Positions 33,040-45,067 of a stretch of 64,000 nucleotides of DNA are shown piece by piece. This DNA is from Ectobius pallidus (lineage: Eukaryota > Arthropoda > Insecta > Blattodea > Ectobiidae). The stretch lies in contig CAXKWD010000003.1 in assembly GCA_964059195.1 (NCBI GenBank), forward strand, positions 15,110,606 through 15,174,605. The letters run 5' to 3'. Below the pieces are notes generated by a model. The model was not told the DNA's origin. It saw nothing but the letters and a program-made list of their open reading frames with translations, and did no database searches. The position numbers and the translations under genes are program-made. The number at the start of each line of letters is the position of its first letter. Position 1 is the stretch's first letter.

Positions 33040-33649
33040 TGTATCAGTTACTACAGCAAGGCTTATTATATAAACGCAACCCTGAATTTTTCACCCTCCG
33101 AATCACGTGACTGATTATGAAACCGATCTCGCGTGCAGGCATTCTCCCCCTGCCCCACCCTCTGTCACGATAATTTCCAGATCATATCACAACGTTACTC
33201 AAACTCCGGTACAACACGAATTTGAATCCGCCATTCAATTGGAATTTCAACTCCGATACAACCTGTCAGCAAGCCTAAGCCGCAGCGAACACGATGTGCA
33301 AAATGAACATCACCGGGGATTTATGTTTGCGGAATTTATTATTCATGGAAACATTTCGTGTTTTGTAGCCACCTTTCATTTCCCAGTGTGGAAGCTACAT
33401 CAACTAGTGTATAAATAAAAAGCAAACTTCGTAGGTATACATTTGTGATGTTAACAAGAGTGACAGTATTCAATTGTCAGATTAATTGCCATAGCAACCG
33501 GGAAAAAAGAGAGTATTGAATGACTTGGACGAAACTCAATATGCGGGGGTGGGGGGGCTGGGAAACTCTTATCTGAGGTCTTTTTTCCCCCGGGCATCGC
33601 AATTTAATCGTAAAATGTAGCCTACATCGAAACCGGGATAGCAGTTTTT
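33040..33649. other. Unassigned region with 103-codon frame
   Basis: The plus-strand frame 33107-33418 starts MTDYETDLACRHSPPAP and ends at a TAA. Local GC is higher than average, but I recognise no domain. It could be a chance frame in GC-richer DNA. A G-run lies near 33546-33557. Confidence 0.3.
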
Positions 33650-34105
33650 AATTATTAGTGCAAGGCATTTAATGACCACAAAATAGTGAAAAAATGCAAA
33701 ATAGGGAATGCATTTATGACCTAAAAATAATGAAAAATTGACCCAAAATTTAAAAGAAATGACCAATAATCTTACCATTATTAATTATTATAATTAGTTT
33801 TTTTATTAAGTAATGAATTGCTAAAAACAGTTTATGACGGTTGCGTTACATGTGAATTTATATTATAAAACACTTATTTTCTTGCTAAAGAAGTACATTT
33901 GTACTATTTGGACACCCTTAGCGAAAAATAAATTCTTTCTGAACTGGCATGCCCATCAAATTGTCCCTAGCAAATATGTGACATTTAAAAAGAAAGAAAC
34001 AATTTTTATTGCTACAAAACAGACTGCTGTGGTGTTTACAATAAACCTGAATTAAAATTATTAGACTAACACTTGGCGGAGATTCTCAAATAAAAACGGT
34101 TTTCT
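33650..34105. repeat. Interspersed repeat family L, copy 1
   Basis: Shares with 37955-38975 the segments GGCATTTAATGACCA, ATGCATTTATGACCTAA, TTGGACACCCTTAGCG, AATTCTTTCTGAACT and CACTTGGCGGAGATTCTCAA. The AATGACC words resemble the hAT subterminal repeats, so it may be a decayed hAT relative. Termini were not found. Confidence 0.65.
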
Positions 34106-34191
34106 GATTGTCTGCTTTCCTGTTCAAAAGTAGTGTTTCTGATCCATAGAGGGATTCTGGTTTAAGACTCTGTGATGATGATATGATGATG

Positions 34192-34197
34192 ATGACG

Positions 34198-34249
<52 letters not shown>
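34192..34249. repeat. (ATT)n microsatellite
   Basis: Preceded by a (GAT)n stretch from about 34165. Confidence 0.95.
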
Positions 34250-34250
<1 letters not shown>

Positions 34251-34292
34251 TGTATTATTACACTGTTATTAGCAGCATCCCATAGTGATCAC

Positions 34293-35045
34293 CAGGGCCC
34301 GGATTCAAATGACATGTCATCTTTTTATTGATGCTGGATAGACATTGGCAACTTGTGGATAAATCCTAATCATGGCCTCTACATTATAGAAATGCACGTT
34401 TATTAGGTCATTTTTTGTCATTTTATGAATTTTTATATTTTTAGGGCATTTATTTCAATTTTAGGTCATTATTTTGTCATTTTCGTGTCATTTGCTTCCT
34501 TATTTAGTCATTTTCATGTACTTACATTGAGTGTATTAACTTTTTTCTTTCGTCGCTAGCGGTGCTGTCTTTGAAGTGTTGTTTGTTTAATGCGAGAAGG
34601 AAAAATTCGGCATTAAAGTGTTGACATGTCCCAGTCGGAAGTGAGAATCAAAATTTTGTAATATATTACTATTGTTATTAGATTTACTTGGCACCAGAGT
34701 CTGCCACCTGCTTGGATTTGAGAGTGCAAACTACTGTTTACCCTCAATAAACAACAATATAATCCGGCAGACCACAAAAGGATGTGCCCAATTTTGACTC
34801 ACCAGTGCCTCAGTGAGAGTATAAATTTCCGTGAGAAAAGAACATTCACAACATTACAGTTTTTACGATTAGGCCCTATGTACAAACTAGTCTATAACTT
34901 TGTGTATAGAATAATATTTTTTTTATAAATGAAATACCAGTTTTTAGGTTATTTTTTATAATTATTAAGTAATTTTCTTTAAAATGTAGGGTCATTTTAT
35001 AGGTCATTTTTCAAACAATTTTATGCCATCAGAAACCGGGCCCTG
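34293..35045 (+). mobile_element. Nonautonomous hAT (CAGGGCCCGG family), TSD GTGATCAC/GTGATAAC
   Basis: Ends CAGGGCCCGGATTCAAATGA and CATCAGAAACCGGGCCCTG are inverted repeats. The flanking 8-mers are GTGATCAC (34285-34292) and GTGATAAC (35046-35053), one mismatch. GTCATTTT/AATGACC words are dense in both subterminal regions. The centre shares CAGAGTCTGCCACCTGCTTG with the hAT at 248-1217 (inverse orientation) and with 50393-51166. 753 bp, no transposase. Confidence 0.88.
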
Positions 35046-35055
35046 GTGATAACTA

Positions 35056-35541
35056 CAGTGTGTCACACGCAAGAGTTGGCCAATCATGAGGGTTTCTGCG
35101 TCGCGCCGACTACATCTCTAACTCCCGAGCGATCGGGTGAAATATCTACGCTAATAAAGCCCGTTGATGGTAATGATTCAGGTTCTCACAAAGAAAACCA
35201 CATGTGATTTATCTGGCAAAGACAATAGACAATATCACATAGGCCTATCACAAGAGAAATGAACTCTGTCTCGGAAGCTGAACTTATGCGCGTGAAAGAA
35301 AATTTCCTAAAAAGGTGTCAGTATTGTGTGGATGCAAGAGGAGAACATTTTCAACATCTCTTGTGATGAGGTACGTGGTTATTTTCGTTGTAATTTAACT
35401 GTAAATGTGAGAACCTGAATCATTACACCGACCGCGGCATTATTAGCGTAGATATTTCACCCGATCGCTCGGGAGTTGGAGCTGTGCCCGCCGCGCCGCA
35501 GGAACCCGCGTCATTGGCCAACTCTTGCGTGGGACACACTG
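35056..35541. mobile_element. Long-TIR MITE, Tc1/mariner-like TA target
   Basis: Arms of about 145 bp (35056-35200 and 35395-35541) are inverted repeats beginning CAGTGTGTC and including GCAAGAGTTGGCCAAT, CCCGAGCGATCGGGTGAAAT and CTGAATCATTAC. TA flanks both ends (35054-35055, 35542-35543). It starts three bases after the hAT's right terminus duplication ends, so the two elements are back to back. CGATCGCTCGGGAG is itself partly palindromic. Confidence 0.85.
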
Positions 35542-35752
35542 TATATTACACTCCTATCGGTAGGAGCATCTTATTAGTATTATAAAAAGATTTCGGGAGA
35601 TTCTGGTGATCTGGATCACGCTATATCACGTGACGGCCATGGTAATCGCTTCAACTCTTAACATACCACAACACAAATCTGCTGCCATCCGGGTTTCTTC
35701 ACCTCTACAATAATTTGCATAATCTGTTCATAACACGTTTTTTTTTGTGACG
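35542..35752. other. Spacer, no gene
   Basis: No recognised features. Confidence 0.4.
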
Positions 35753-35803
35753 AGTTTCGTTAGAAAACAGGAAGTGGGTCAAAAGATTTATATAGGCTAT
35801 ATA

Positions 35804-36628
35804 CTAGCTTAAAAGACCCGGCGTGGCCCGGGTTTTTTATTTTGTAATTGGAAATTAACTTATGAAGGATTTTCGATTTTTAAATTCTAGGTCCTTATAT
35901 AGGTATTTATAATTTGAAATAGGAAGAACGACTTATTACACTCAAACTATTCCCTCAGAAAACGCTTGATATAGTTTTCTTATGGCTCATAGAAGATGTA
36001 CAATTTTGCATCCCATCGCTTGTACAGTGCACAGCAAGCCTGGTAGAGAAATTCCTGTAAGATAAAATTGTAATATCGAGGCGGAAAATTTTATTTCCCA
36101 CTCTCATGTTACCATAAAACTGTTTTGTGGATGAAATTAAACAGAAAAAAATATCACTTTCATACTTCTCTCTCCAAAAACCTGCGATATAATAATAAGA
36201 TACACATTACCATACCTCGTTTTGTTTTCTCTATGTCCTGGGTAGAGAAAGTCATGTAACTGCATTATTTTCGTGGATTTCATTCTGTAATATTTATTTA
36301 TAACATGAATTATATTGATAGCTTCTCTTATTTTTCAAACTTGCATTTCATTTTTTTTTCCAAACCCATCTGATACCATTGACAACAATATGTTCTGTGA
36401 TTTGGATTTCTTAATTCTGTGTAAAAAGGGATTAAGTATTCTCAAAAACATTTAATTTTTGGCATTTAAAATCAACAATTTGCAAAATCCTTTCTTAGTG
36501 AGCACCTACATTATGAAACGAAGGTACTGTCAAAATTCCAAGTCTCTACCTGCTATAGTTTAGGTTCTACGTTGATTCCTGTCAGTCAGTCAGTCAGTCA
36601 ATCAGGACAAAGCCTGATATAGGCTAGA
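35804..36628 (-). mobile_element. Helitron family A, inside a long-TIR element
   Basis: On the minus strand ends with CCCGGGCCACGCCGGG hairpin and CTAG at 35804 (next base T). The 5' end near 36628 is eroded but the GACTGACTGACTGACAGG segment and body are intact. Sequence on its two sides belongs to one arm of the surrounding inverted-repeat element, showing the Helitron came later. Confidence 0.85.
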
Positions 36629-37679
36629 TATAGGCCTATTTGCGTAGAACGTGAAGATGGTACACTGGAAACCGTACTGATGAGAAAGGTTTAGTCATGG
36701 CCCACTATTTAAATAAAAATCCAATGTACAAGCAATACCTCATAAACAGTAACAGAAGGCCTTCGCAGGGTTTGAGAATAAAAATCGAACTTTTTACATA
36801 GGAATTTAAGCATTGAAAACTCTCTTTACTTCCAAGAGATGTACGCTAACCGACAATGTTGAGTAAGAATTCCTGCAAGAGGTCTTTGTGAATCTAGTTA
36901 CTCTGTTTTAACACGCATTATAACAGGGCTCAAAGACTTAGGCCTACGTGACTCGCTCAGGAATGGCTAATTTAGTGTATTAAGCATTTGAGAAGATAAA
37001 AAAATGGACATGAATATAGAAAAAGTTCTGAGAAAATTAAACCTTTTGAAAGATAAAAGATTCAACATCTTGATCAAGATTTATTTACCTTTTAAGAGCT
37101 AATTTGAAATTTTTATATAAGCATTCATGAAGTAACATCACTAGCGGGTTATAAGGTTGAAGCAACTAGACAATTTTTTTATGGAATAACTAGTTTTCAT
37201 GAGTGACAATTTTAATATGCAGACAAATATCTCCACATTTTAAGGTAAAAAGATAATAATATATTAACCTTGTATCTTGTCCTTGTAGCAAAAATGCTGC
37301 GACGCATAAGTACGTCAATAGCAGTGAAAAGGTTAATAATGTGCACGGAATGTTATATTTAATGACATTTTAATCAGGCCCAAATTAAATATTCTTCCAC
37401 AAAATAACAGTAACCCACCATGAGAAACATTTTACCCACCCTGATTTTCAATTCTGGCTACTGGTCTGCTCTGTGGGCCTTTAATATACCTAGAATTAGG
37501 GTAAATTCGTTAGAATTAGATGCTATTCGGCAAACATTTAAATTAGGGAACCCTGCAAAGGCCTTCTGTTACTGTTTCTATGGTATTGCTTGTACATCAG
37601 ATTTTTAAAGTAGTGGGCCATGACTAAACCCTTCACATCGCTGTCATTAACAGTGATCTTCACGTTCTACGCAAATAGG

Positions 37680-37680
<1 letters not shown>

Positions 37681-37716
<36 letters not shown>

Positions 37717-37726
37717 GGCCTATATA

Positions 37727-37757
<31 letters not shown>
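37681..37757. repeat. (AT)n-(TG)n-(AT)n microsatellite
   Basis: Compound dinucleotide tracts lying within the right arm of the long-TIR element. Confidence 0.9.
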
Positions 37758-37792
37758 CTTTTGACCCACTTCTTGTTTTATAACGAAACTGG

Positions 37793-37870
37793 AAAATGCA
37801 ATGCCATAGCCGGGATTTGAACCAGGATCTTCGGCTCTCCTGAGCGTACACCCGGCCAATGCGAAAGAAT
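37793..37870 (-). repeat. tRNA-like (SINE head) fragment
   Basis: Minus strand shows GATCCTGGTTCAAATCCCGG, a good B box with T-stem pairing, preceded by GAGAGCCGAAG. The A box and body were not confidently seen. Confidence 0.5.
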
Positions 37871-37954
37871 TATTATTCCATTTAAATTAGAGTGCTTATT
37901 CCTACAGCATATCACTTTGATTTTCGATCAAACTGCACTGAAGATTTCTATGAT

Positions 37955-38975
37955 AGCTCATTAATAGAAAGGCATTAATGACCATAAAATAATGCGAAAA
38001 TGCAAAATAAAACATGCATTTATGGCCTAAGAATAGAGAAAGAAATGACATAAAATTTAAAATAAAGGACAAATAAATTTGCCATTATTATTTATAATTA
38101 GATTTTTAAGTAATTAATTGCTAAAAGCAATTTAATGGATGACAGTGCGTTATACATTTACAGTCTTACTAATAATCCAGTTGTAACATTTATACCAGGA
38201 ATATACACAGCTGAGGAGAAAAAGAGTACTAATAACCCTTGCATAAGGCTGAATGTGTGCAACACTTTACACAACCTGGCCCCCTTGTATAAACTTGACG
38301 TAAATAATCAAGATGGCCGATATCCGTAACAGCCGGTCGTTTCGTAGATGTCTGAGATTGAATTTTGAGGCTATGCATATTCTGAGCTGCTTTTGTGGAA
38401 TTATAAACATTGTTCCTTGTTTGCGGGACATATTTCCATACTTGTACCCATGATTACAGCTTTCTGAAAACAATATAATGAAAAACTGAAATTAGCCAGA
38501 CGACGCATCGCTGTTTGCCCGCTGCTCCGATAGATGGCTTTCAGCAGTCCTTCATAGCCAGGGGCTAGTAACGTCATAAAAAGCGTGACGTGTTTGATGA
38601 AGTTGCAGTACAAACCCGGTGTAACCCTCGGCAGTTACACTCCGTTTATTGGTAATACGGCTTATGTAGAACTTGCACGATGAACAACCAAACAACCGTT
38701 CAACGCAGATATAAGCAGCTATTATTAGTAAGGCTGTTAGAATATACAAAACACACTTATTTTATTACTGACGAAGTAAGTAAATTTATACTACTTGGAC
38801 ACCCTTGGCGAAAAAGAAATTCTTTCTGAACTCGAATGACCACCAAATTGCCCCTAGCGTATATGTGCCATTTAAAAAGAAAGAAAAGTCTTTATTGCTA
38901 CAAGACAAACTACTATGGTGTTTACTATAAACCTGAATTAAAATGAACTATGATCACTTGGCGGAGATTCTCAAA
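37955..38975. repeat. Interspersed repeat family L, copy 2, interrupted
   Basis: Left part (37955-38135) and right part (about 38780-38975) match 33650-34105. About 640 bases in between (38136-38780) are foreign to copy 1, probably an insertion whose ends I could not define. AATGACATAAAAATGACC at 39055-39075 may belong to its far end. Confidence 0.6.
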
Positions 38976-39060
38976 AACGATTGTATGTTGTCTGAAAGTA
39001 GGAACTGTACGGAAAGCTCTTCTCTACCCCCACTGAAACATGATCTAATAATGCCGAAAA

Positions 39061-39305
39061 TGACATAAAAATGACCTATCTCTTGGAAATGACGATAATT
39101 TAATCAACACACATAAGTTATATATATATATATATATATAACTTATGTGTGTTGATTAAATTAGGGCAATTTCTTTTTGAATTTTTATGCTTTATTTTGC
39201 ATTTATATATATATAACTTATGTGTGTTGATTAAATTAGGGCAATTTCTTTTTGAATTTTTATGCTTTATTTTGCATTTATCGTCATTTCCAAGAGATAG
39301 GTCAT
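39061..39305. repeat. Palindrome with duplicated right arm
   Basis: Left arm AATGACCTATCTCTTGGAAA continuing TGACGATAATTTAATCAACA through CACATAAGTTATA is mirrored on the right. Between the mirrored blocks a 75-bp segment (39140-39214) is repeated exactly at 39215-39285. The exact repeat implies very recent duplication. Confidence 0.85.
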
Positions 39306-39312
39306 TTATATA

Positions 39313-39361
<49 letters not shown>
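39306..39361. repeat. (AT)n microsatellite
   Basis: Long AT tract right after the palindrome. Confidence 0.95.
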
Positions 39362-39363
<2 letters not shown>

Positions 39364-39475
39364 CCTATGTTCCAGCTATCTTTTAACCTTCATATAAAAA
39401 ATATGCAAAATCATCAAATGCTTTGCCCTACTCATTAGGCTAATATTAGGCCTAAAGCAAAATACACATTACTTA

Positions 39476-39910
39476 TGCCCGGTTTCTATAAACTCGTGAA
39501 ATACCTATGGGTAAATTATCCATGGGCAAATTAGTTCCAGAATCACCCACAATGATATAGTGAGCAAGGCCTTGGCGTTGTACAGTTAATTTAATTCAGA
39601 AGGCTTTGATTCTGATTGTTTAAATTATTATTCATGCTACATGAGGTTAAATTTTATCCAGCCATCCATGAAAGGATAAATTAACCCGACGATTTACCCT
39701 TGGAAAGATCTAGCCCGAGTTTGTAGGAACATTTTTTAGGTCATTTTTCATATTTACCCAGAGGACATTTAGGCCTATCTAGAAACTCGCCACAAATGTA
39801 TGTGATTGTTACCTTTAAATTATTTGAGTCTGTAAAAGTTATTCTTGTGTAAATTCTGTCCGTTGGATAATTTACCCATAGGTATTTCGCGAGTTTATAG
39901 AAACCGGGCA
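39476..39910. mobile_element. PIF/Harbinger-type MITE, copy 2
   Basis: Same family as 32043-32461: starts TGCCCGGTTTCTATAAACTC and ends TTATAGAAACCGGGCA. TTA precedes the left end but GTG follows the right, so the duplication is decayed. 435 bp. Confidence 0.86.
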
Positions 39911-41015
39911 GTGTTTCAGAAATACAAGGAAATCAATTTTTCTGTAATCCGATATGTTCATCGACAGGAACAACTCAATTCCTTAAAAAAAACTCAATAA
40001 GCACTCTTCTAAGAAAAGTGAAATGGGATCATTAAATCGTCAGCGGGCCTCATTTGTGTGTAGCTATGGCAACGGGATGCTTGAAGAACTCCTTCAAACT
40101 ACAAGACCTGTTCTATAATTGAAGCTATAAACATATAGTCCCCTATTCTCCTTAATACTTACTCTTAAGAACAAGGATTTCCCCCCTACCCTCCACTTTC
40201 TTCATAACCCGAAAACTTTTATCCAAATAAACAATGCAGGAATGGGGAAGCTACAGCGGATGTACAAAAGAATAGAAGAGTAGGCTTAAGCAGGGAAGGA
40301 AGACGAGGAAGAATATACAGAAAGATACACTAAAACTACGGAACTTCTTCTCTTGTGTAATATTCGCTCGGTATAACAAGTTTTCTACTTAGAGATGCTA
40401 CATCATGGCTATACCATAATTTACTTTGCATTCTGAACGCACACATAACAACAGCTGTTTCAGATTCCTCCCTCCCCTTTTTCCACCGCTGTTTCCTTGC
40501 AAACACCCATCCTGTTTTCCTCTATACTTTATATAGATGAAACTTATTAAGTGTTATATATAAAGTACTGTATTTTCCCTCCCCTTTAAGACAGCCTTTC
40601 CCACGTTAGCATTAATAGAAACTTTTGTAACAAAGCGCTCCTCAGAAACTCAGAATTATACCTTTCTCTTGTGACTACAGTACAAACTACTGGCTCTAGG
40701 AAGTCGTAAAAGAGCTTTCCTCTTCTCCAGGTAGCGAGCTAGGAATTTACGATAGCATGCAAGCCAGGAGAGAAGTGTTTTAATGAAGACGTTCAAACAC
40801 ACCACTTACTCCTACATGCCAATTTCGGCTTATCGCATGTTTAGTGTTCTCAGCCTTGTCTATTTTGTTCTTCAACACCAAGTTCAGGGTTATAAGATCA
40901 TGGATAAGATCATCACACTTTCCCTCAAAACAGAAATACGTTGCATTATGTTTGTATGCAGCGTTTTTTAACATCCTTCGAAACCAAAATAAATAACGTA
41001 AAATGTTGAGCCAAA
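39911..41015. other. No recognised gene or repeat
   Basis: About 1.1 kb, with two modest overlapping frames near 40780-41037 lacking motifs. Possibly single-copy sequence. Confidence 0.4.
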
Positions 41016-41019
41016 TAAA

Positions 41020-41473
41020 AAAAATCCCTTTAGGCAAGCCTACAGGCTGAGGTAGATTTCTAAGTGCTTTTGGTTTAATTTATTGTCGCTGCGTAGCACT
41101 CTTCTTCGTTAGCCTTGACATGACAAACCCACAAGAATAACTGCAAAAAAGAAGGAAAGAGAACTTTTTCAAAATTCAAATCTCGCCTTATATGAAAACT
41201 ATCAAGAAACTAGTTACCGATTTGTAGAGTACTTATCAAAGGCTTTTCAACGACAACCCACAAGAATTGAGCATAGAAATAACATAATAAAATTTGGTTC
41301 AAATATCTTCAAAATTACGGCCACTAGCGTGTAAAGATATATATATATATACAAAAAAAAATTGAACGGGGGTGGTTTTGGGAGGCATAAAACGTAAAGA
41401 TATGAAAGAATTTTTCGAAAATCATGACATGGTATCCATTGCAAAGGGTAGATTTTTCTTCGAAAACTACCTA
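41020..41473 (+). repeat. Interspersed repeat family R1, copy 3 (internally deleted)
   Basis: Follows 4799-5690 but jumps from GACAACCCACAAGAA straight to AGCATAGAAATAACATA, omitting the C-rich centre. Ends at the GGTAGATTTTTCTTCGAAA end motif just before the next Helitron. Confidence 0.75.
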
Positions 41474-41476
41474 AAA

Positions 41477-42372
41477 TCTCTATAGCCTTTATAATAAGAG
41501 GCTTTGTCCTGACTCAATGAATGAGCGACTGACTGATTGACAGAAAATCAACGTAGAGCCTAAACTATAATAGGTAGAAACTTAGAATTTTGATAGTACC
41601 TTCGTTTCGTAATGTAAGTGCTCAATAAGAAAAGATTTTGAAACAAAAAAAAAATTAAATGCCAAAAATCAAATGTTTTCGAGGATACTTAATACTTTTT
41701 TACACAGAATTATCAAATCCAAATCACATTCCATGTACAGTTCTTATGACGACAGTGTATTGTTGGCAGTGGTCACAGGTAGCTTTGGAAATAAATGATA
41801 CGGAACTTTGACAAATTAGAGAAGCTATCAATATAATTCATATTATAAAATATAAATATCGAAGAATGAAATCCACGAAAATAATGCATAATGTGATGTA
41901 GTCACATAACATTCCCTACCCTGAACTGGAGAATACCATAGGAGATATGGTAATAGGCCTATGTATATTATTATATCCCAGGTTCTTGGGGAGAGAAGTA
42001 TGAAAGTGATATTGCATTTCTGTTTAATTTCATCCCCGAAACGGTTGTATGGTAACATGAGACTGAGAAATAAAATATTCCGCAAAGACAATACAATTTT
42101 ATGTTACCGGAATTTCTGTTTCTTCTTGTTTCAACTACTACCGGGCTTGATGGGTAGAAACGGTGGGATGCAAAATTCAACATCCTCTATGAGCCATAAA
42201 AAGCTATATCAAGCGTTTTCTGCGGGAATAGTTTGAGTGTGATAAGTCGTTCTTCCTTTAAAATTCTAAATAACTATATAAAGACCTTAAATTTGAAAAT
42301 CTAAAGTCCTCCATAAGTTAATTTCGAATTACAAAATACAAAACCCGAGCGACGCTAGGCCTTTTAAGCTAG
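41477..42372 (+). mobile_element. Complete nonautonomous Helitron, family A
   Basis: Begins TCTCTATAGCCTTTATAAT after A and ends TTTTAAGCTAG before T. The 3' hairpin is decayed (CCCGAGCGACGCTAGG). 896 bp with a body collinear with 25898-26700. Confidence 0.88.
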
Positions 42373-43160
42373 TAAAAAATGAGTATAAAAAAACTGTAAG
42401 CTCTAAGTACAAGCATGAATTTAACCCTTAAATGATGAGACTTAACTTCTCACACAATAATTTATATAAATCCGGGCCGGACTGCCAAGAAAACTGTTAA
42501 CACAATGATCAGGGCCATGGTATATTTCTTGCACATTATTCTGGTGGATACATTTTGGATCCGATAATACGTTTCCGGGAAAATCAATATACTAACCAAC
42601 CGTGAATATTTATAAGATAAAATATATAAATTATACCAAATCCCTGTCTTTGGGCCGATGATTGGCGCACAAGGCACTATATCATTAATACCTCGTCCAG
42701 CTCTGGGATTCCTTCGGCCTCAATAGGATGCGTCCAAGCTACGGCCATATCTCTGCGATACGTGGTTAAGGTTCAAAGGCCATTCTTCAAAACCGCTTAT
42801 ATATCAACTGAATGTAATTAGTTTGTCTGGCAATAAATTTAAGTATTACATTACCCTTACGTGTAAAAGGTGTGACATTCCCTTCTTTAGCATTTTTTTT
42901 TTTGTAATATCTACTGATAAAATATGACGCTGATAACAAAGATTGGTCGTTAAAGGCTCTACTTAAATCGAGGATGCATTAAGGATATAAATTAACTTAC
43001 TGGGCATAAAAATTCTGATATTTTATGATGAAATAAAATATAAAAGAAATTAACTAACTAAATTCAAATAAGCCTCAGCTGTAATAAAAAACAGTGTACA
43101 TGAATAGCTCTATGTATAAGACAATTTTAATTTCTGTTGAAAAATGAGCAGTATTGTTTT
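42373..43160. other. No recognised gene or repeat
   Basis: Contains a T-run at 42893-42903. Nothing else recognised. Confidence 0.4.
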
Positions 43161-43163
43161 TTT

Positions 43164-43625
43164 GAAGTGAAACTTCTTTAGTCGTGCTAGGAGTAAATCG
43201 AGAGCTAACGCAAACTTGCGTTACGGACAAAATCGTCATGAAATTGTTACGCTCAAAATCGTAACGAAATTAGTGGGGCTGTGACGGAACGGGCTGCACA
43301 AAAAACAATCAACTCAATGATTAAGCTTATAGAAAAATTTAAAAAAATTTAAAAATCCATAATTAAAAATATAAAAATTCAAAATTCAAAAAATAAAAAA
43401 TAAAAAAATTAAAAATTAAAAAATTCAAACACCCAAAATTAAAAAATCCAAAATTAAAAAAAATTACAAATACAAAATTTAAAAATAAAAAATTTTAAAT
43501 TTAAAAAATAAAAAATCAAAAGATTAAAAATTACAAAACTCCAAAATCCAAACTTTAAAAAGTCCAAAAACCCAATATTAAAAAAGTCCAACAATCCAAA
43601 ACTGAAAAAATCCACGCACATTTTT
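43164..43625 (+). repeat. Repeat family G, copy 1, with A-rich minisatellite
   Basis: Starts GAAGTGAAACTTCTTTAG, includes ACGCAAACTTGCGTTACGG and TAGTGGGGCTGTGACGGAAC, then about 290 bases of degenerate AAAAATTCAAAATT-type repeats, ending TCCACGCACATTTTTTTT. The same order is found inverted at 54632-55125, where GAAGTGAAACTTGTTT is present inverted at both ends, suggesting a MITE. Confidence 0.78.
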
Positions 43626-44087
43626 TTTAATTAAGATATCTGACAATTCAAAAAATACTTGGTTTATTGAATATTTATTTTATTAATATCCACTCGTTAC
43701 ATTTATGCGACTTTAAATACATAGGCTATATCACATAAGCCTCTAAAATAAGTCTCCCTAAAAATCAATTTTCCTGTAAAATATAATTTCGTTCAAAATA
43801 AGAAAATACCTAGTATTCGCACTAAAATGAAAAGTTAGCAAATAAACAGAATGTAAAACGACAATATTTTTGCGTAGTAGTGTTAGAAAAAAACGTAAAT
43901 TGGATTTGTATAGGGGTAAAATAAATAAAATGGCCATTATTAATATAACTAGAGCAATTTAGAGAGTATTTACTAAAATTATGTTTGTACCAGCGCCTAG
44001 TTATTCTCTTCTTTATGGCAAATGGCTTACATCAAGGTTAGTTTACATATGTCAGCAAACATTACTTTGCCATCATTTATTTATCAT
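43626..44087. other. No gene seen
   Basis: AT-rich spacer without recognised features. Confidence 0.4.
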
Positions 44088-44640
44088 AGGTAATCCCACG
44101 AAAGTTTACGAGTTTATCGATAGATTCGTAACGGATTATACAAATAATAATTACTTCCTTGCTTTTTTATATAAAAATAAAACTAACAGCTCCGAGATCA
44201 CGGTATACTATGAATCAACCATCAATGAATCGATTCGAGTTACCATGTTGTGACCAGGACTACCAATGGTGCATATAAGACATAGTTAACTTAATTCAGG
44301 TAAGCTAACAGCAGAACAGAATAAAAGCACAAGAACTTGCTTGCACCGAATAGAAATTATGTTTTTAATCGATGTAGGCTACATTTATATTATTTCAATT
44401 TCAAAACAAGTTATGTTGTTTAAAATGTTTTCGTGCTGCTTAATGGCAGCATGTGACGTATTAATCACCGCACACTGATGCTTTCGTGTCCAGTAACGAG
44501 CAGACGATTTTATTCGATAAAACTGAGCCTCACGATTCCTACAAGAATATTGTAAGATAAACGGCCGTGATTGGTCTATATCCGAGGAATTTCTAAACGT
44601 TATTGATCAATATCAAACACGCGCCGTTTGAGTGGAATAG
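44088..44640 (+). repeat. Interspersed repeat family K, copy 2
   Basis: Collinear with 2428-3075 apart from small gaps (for example the GAGAACGAGGTTAGAGC block is missing). Ends near GGAATAGTCAC, where copy 1 continues GGAATAGTCATAGG. Confidence 0.75.
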
Positions 44641-45067
44641 TCACAAAGAAAATCTTGATAAACCCATGCTTCATCTCATCACAGAATTGTACTATCCCTG
44701 GTAACCGAACAAGAGTAGGCTTAATGTGACTTAATTCGTTGTTACTCTTACATAATATTATTCCGATGCGTGTTGGACCGTACGCATGCGCGTGTGAATT
44801 ATTTACACGAAAGGGATTCCCCGCCATCCTGCTTCGTATTATTTGATATTTATGCGCACCGACCACCGGCGTTAATCCATGTCCAAGGCCTGAAATATGC
44901 AAATTATGTGCAACAGGACGCGTGCCATATTGTTAACAAATTTCAACGTGAAACAACTGCACAAATCCCACAAGTATTTGGAATTTACATGAGTTTTACA
45001 TTACTTGCTGATGTGTGCATAAAGCTGAACATAGTATTTCATTGTATTTCATATGGCAAGTACTGGG
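44641..45067. other. No recognised gene
   Basis: The 106-codon plus-strand frame 44770-45090 has no motif and overlaps a minus-strand frame; neither is supported. Confidence 0.35.

Larger units (their letters stand above)
35753..37790. mobile_element. Long-TIR DNA element (arms ~200-250 bp), split by a Helitron
   Basis: Left arm segments AGTTTCGTTAGAAAACAGGA, AAGTGGGTCAAAAGAT, then (after the Helitron) CCTATTTGCGTAGAACGTGA, GGTTTAGTCATGGCCCACTA and ACAGTAACAGAAGGCCTT are all found inverted and in reverse order at 37541-37790. Without the inserted Helitron the element would be about 1.2 kb with a 760-bp core (36781-37540) that encodes nothing recognisable. The right arm carries AT and TG microsatellites (37681-37757). 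Superfamily and duplication unknown. Confidence 0.78.

Noticed and set aside
37420..37608. 62-codon frame in the long-TIR element
   Set aside because: Runs from the core into the inverted arm, with no recognised domain.
41961..42236. 91-codon frame similar to that at 26328-26597
   Set aside because: Both lie at the same place in family-A Helitrons; they share sequence because of the repeat and show no Rep, helicase or other domain.
43290..43625. Possible A-rich SINE or LINE tail
   Set aside because: Too long and patterned, and an inverted copy at 54640-54990 sits inside a bounded element, so it is an internal minisatellite.
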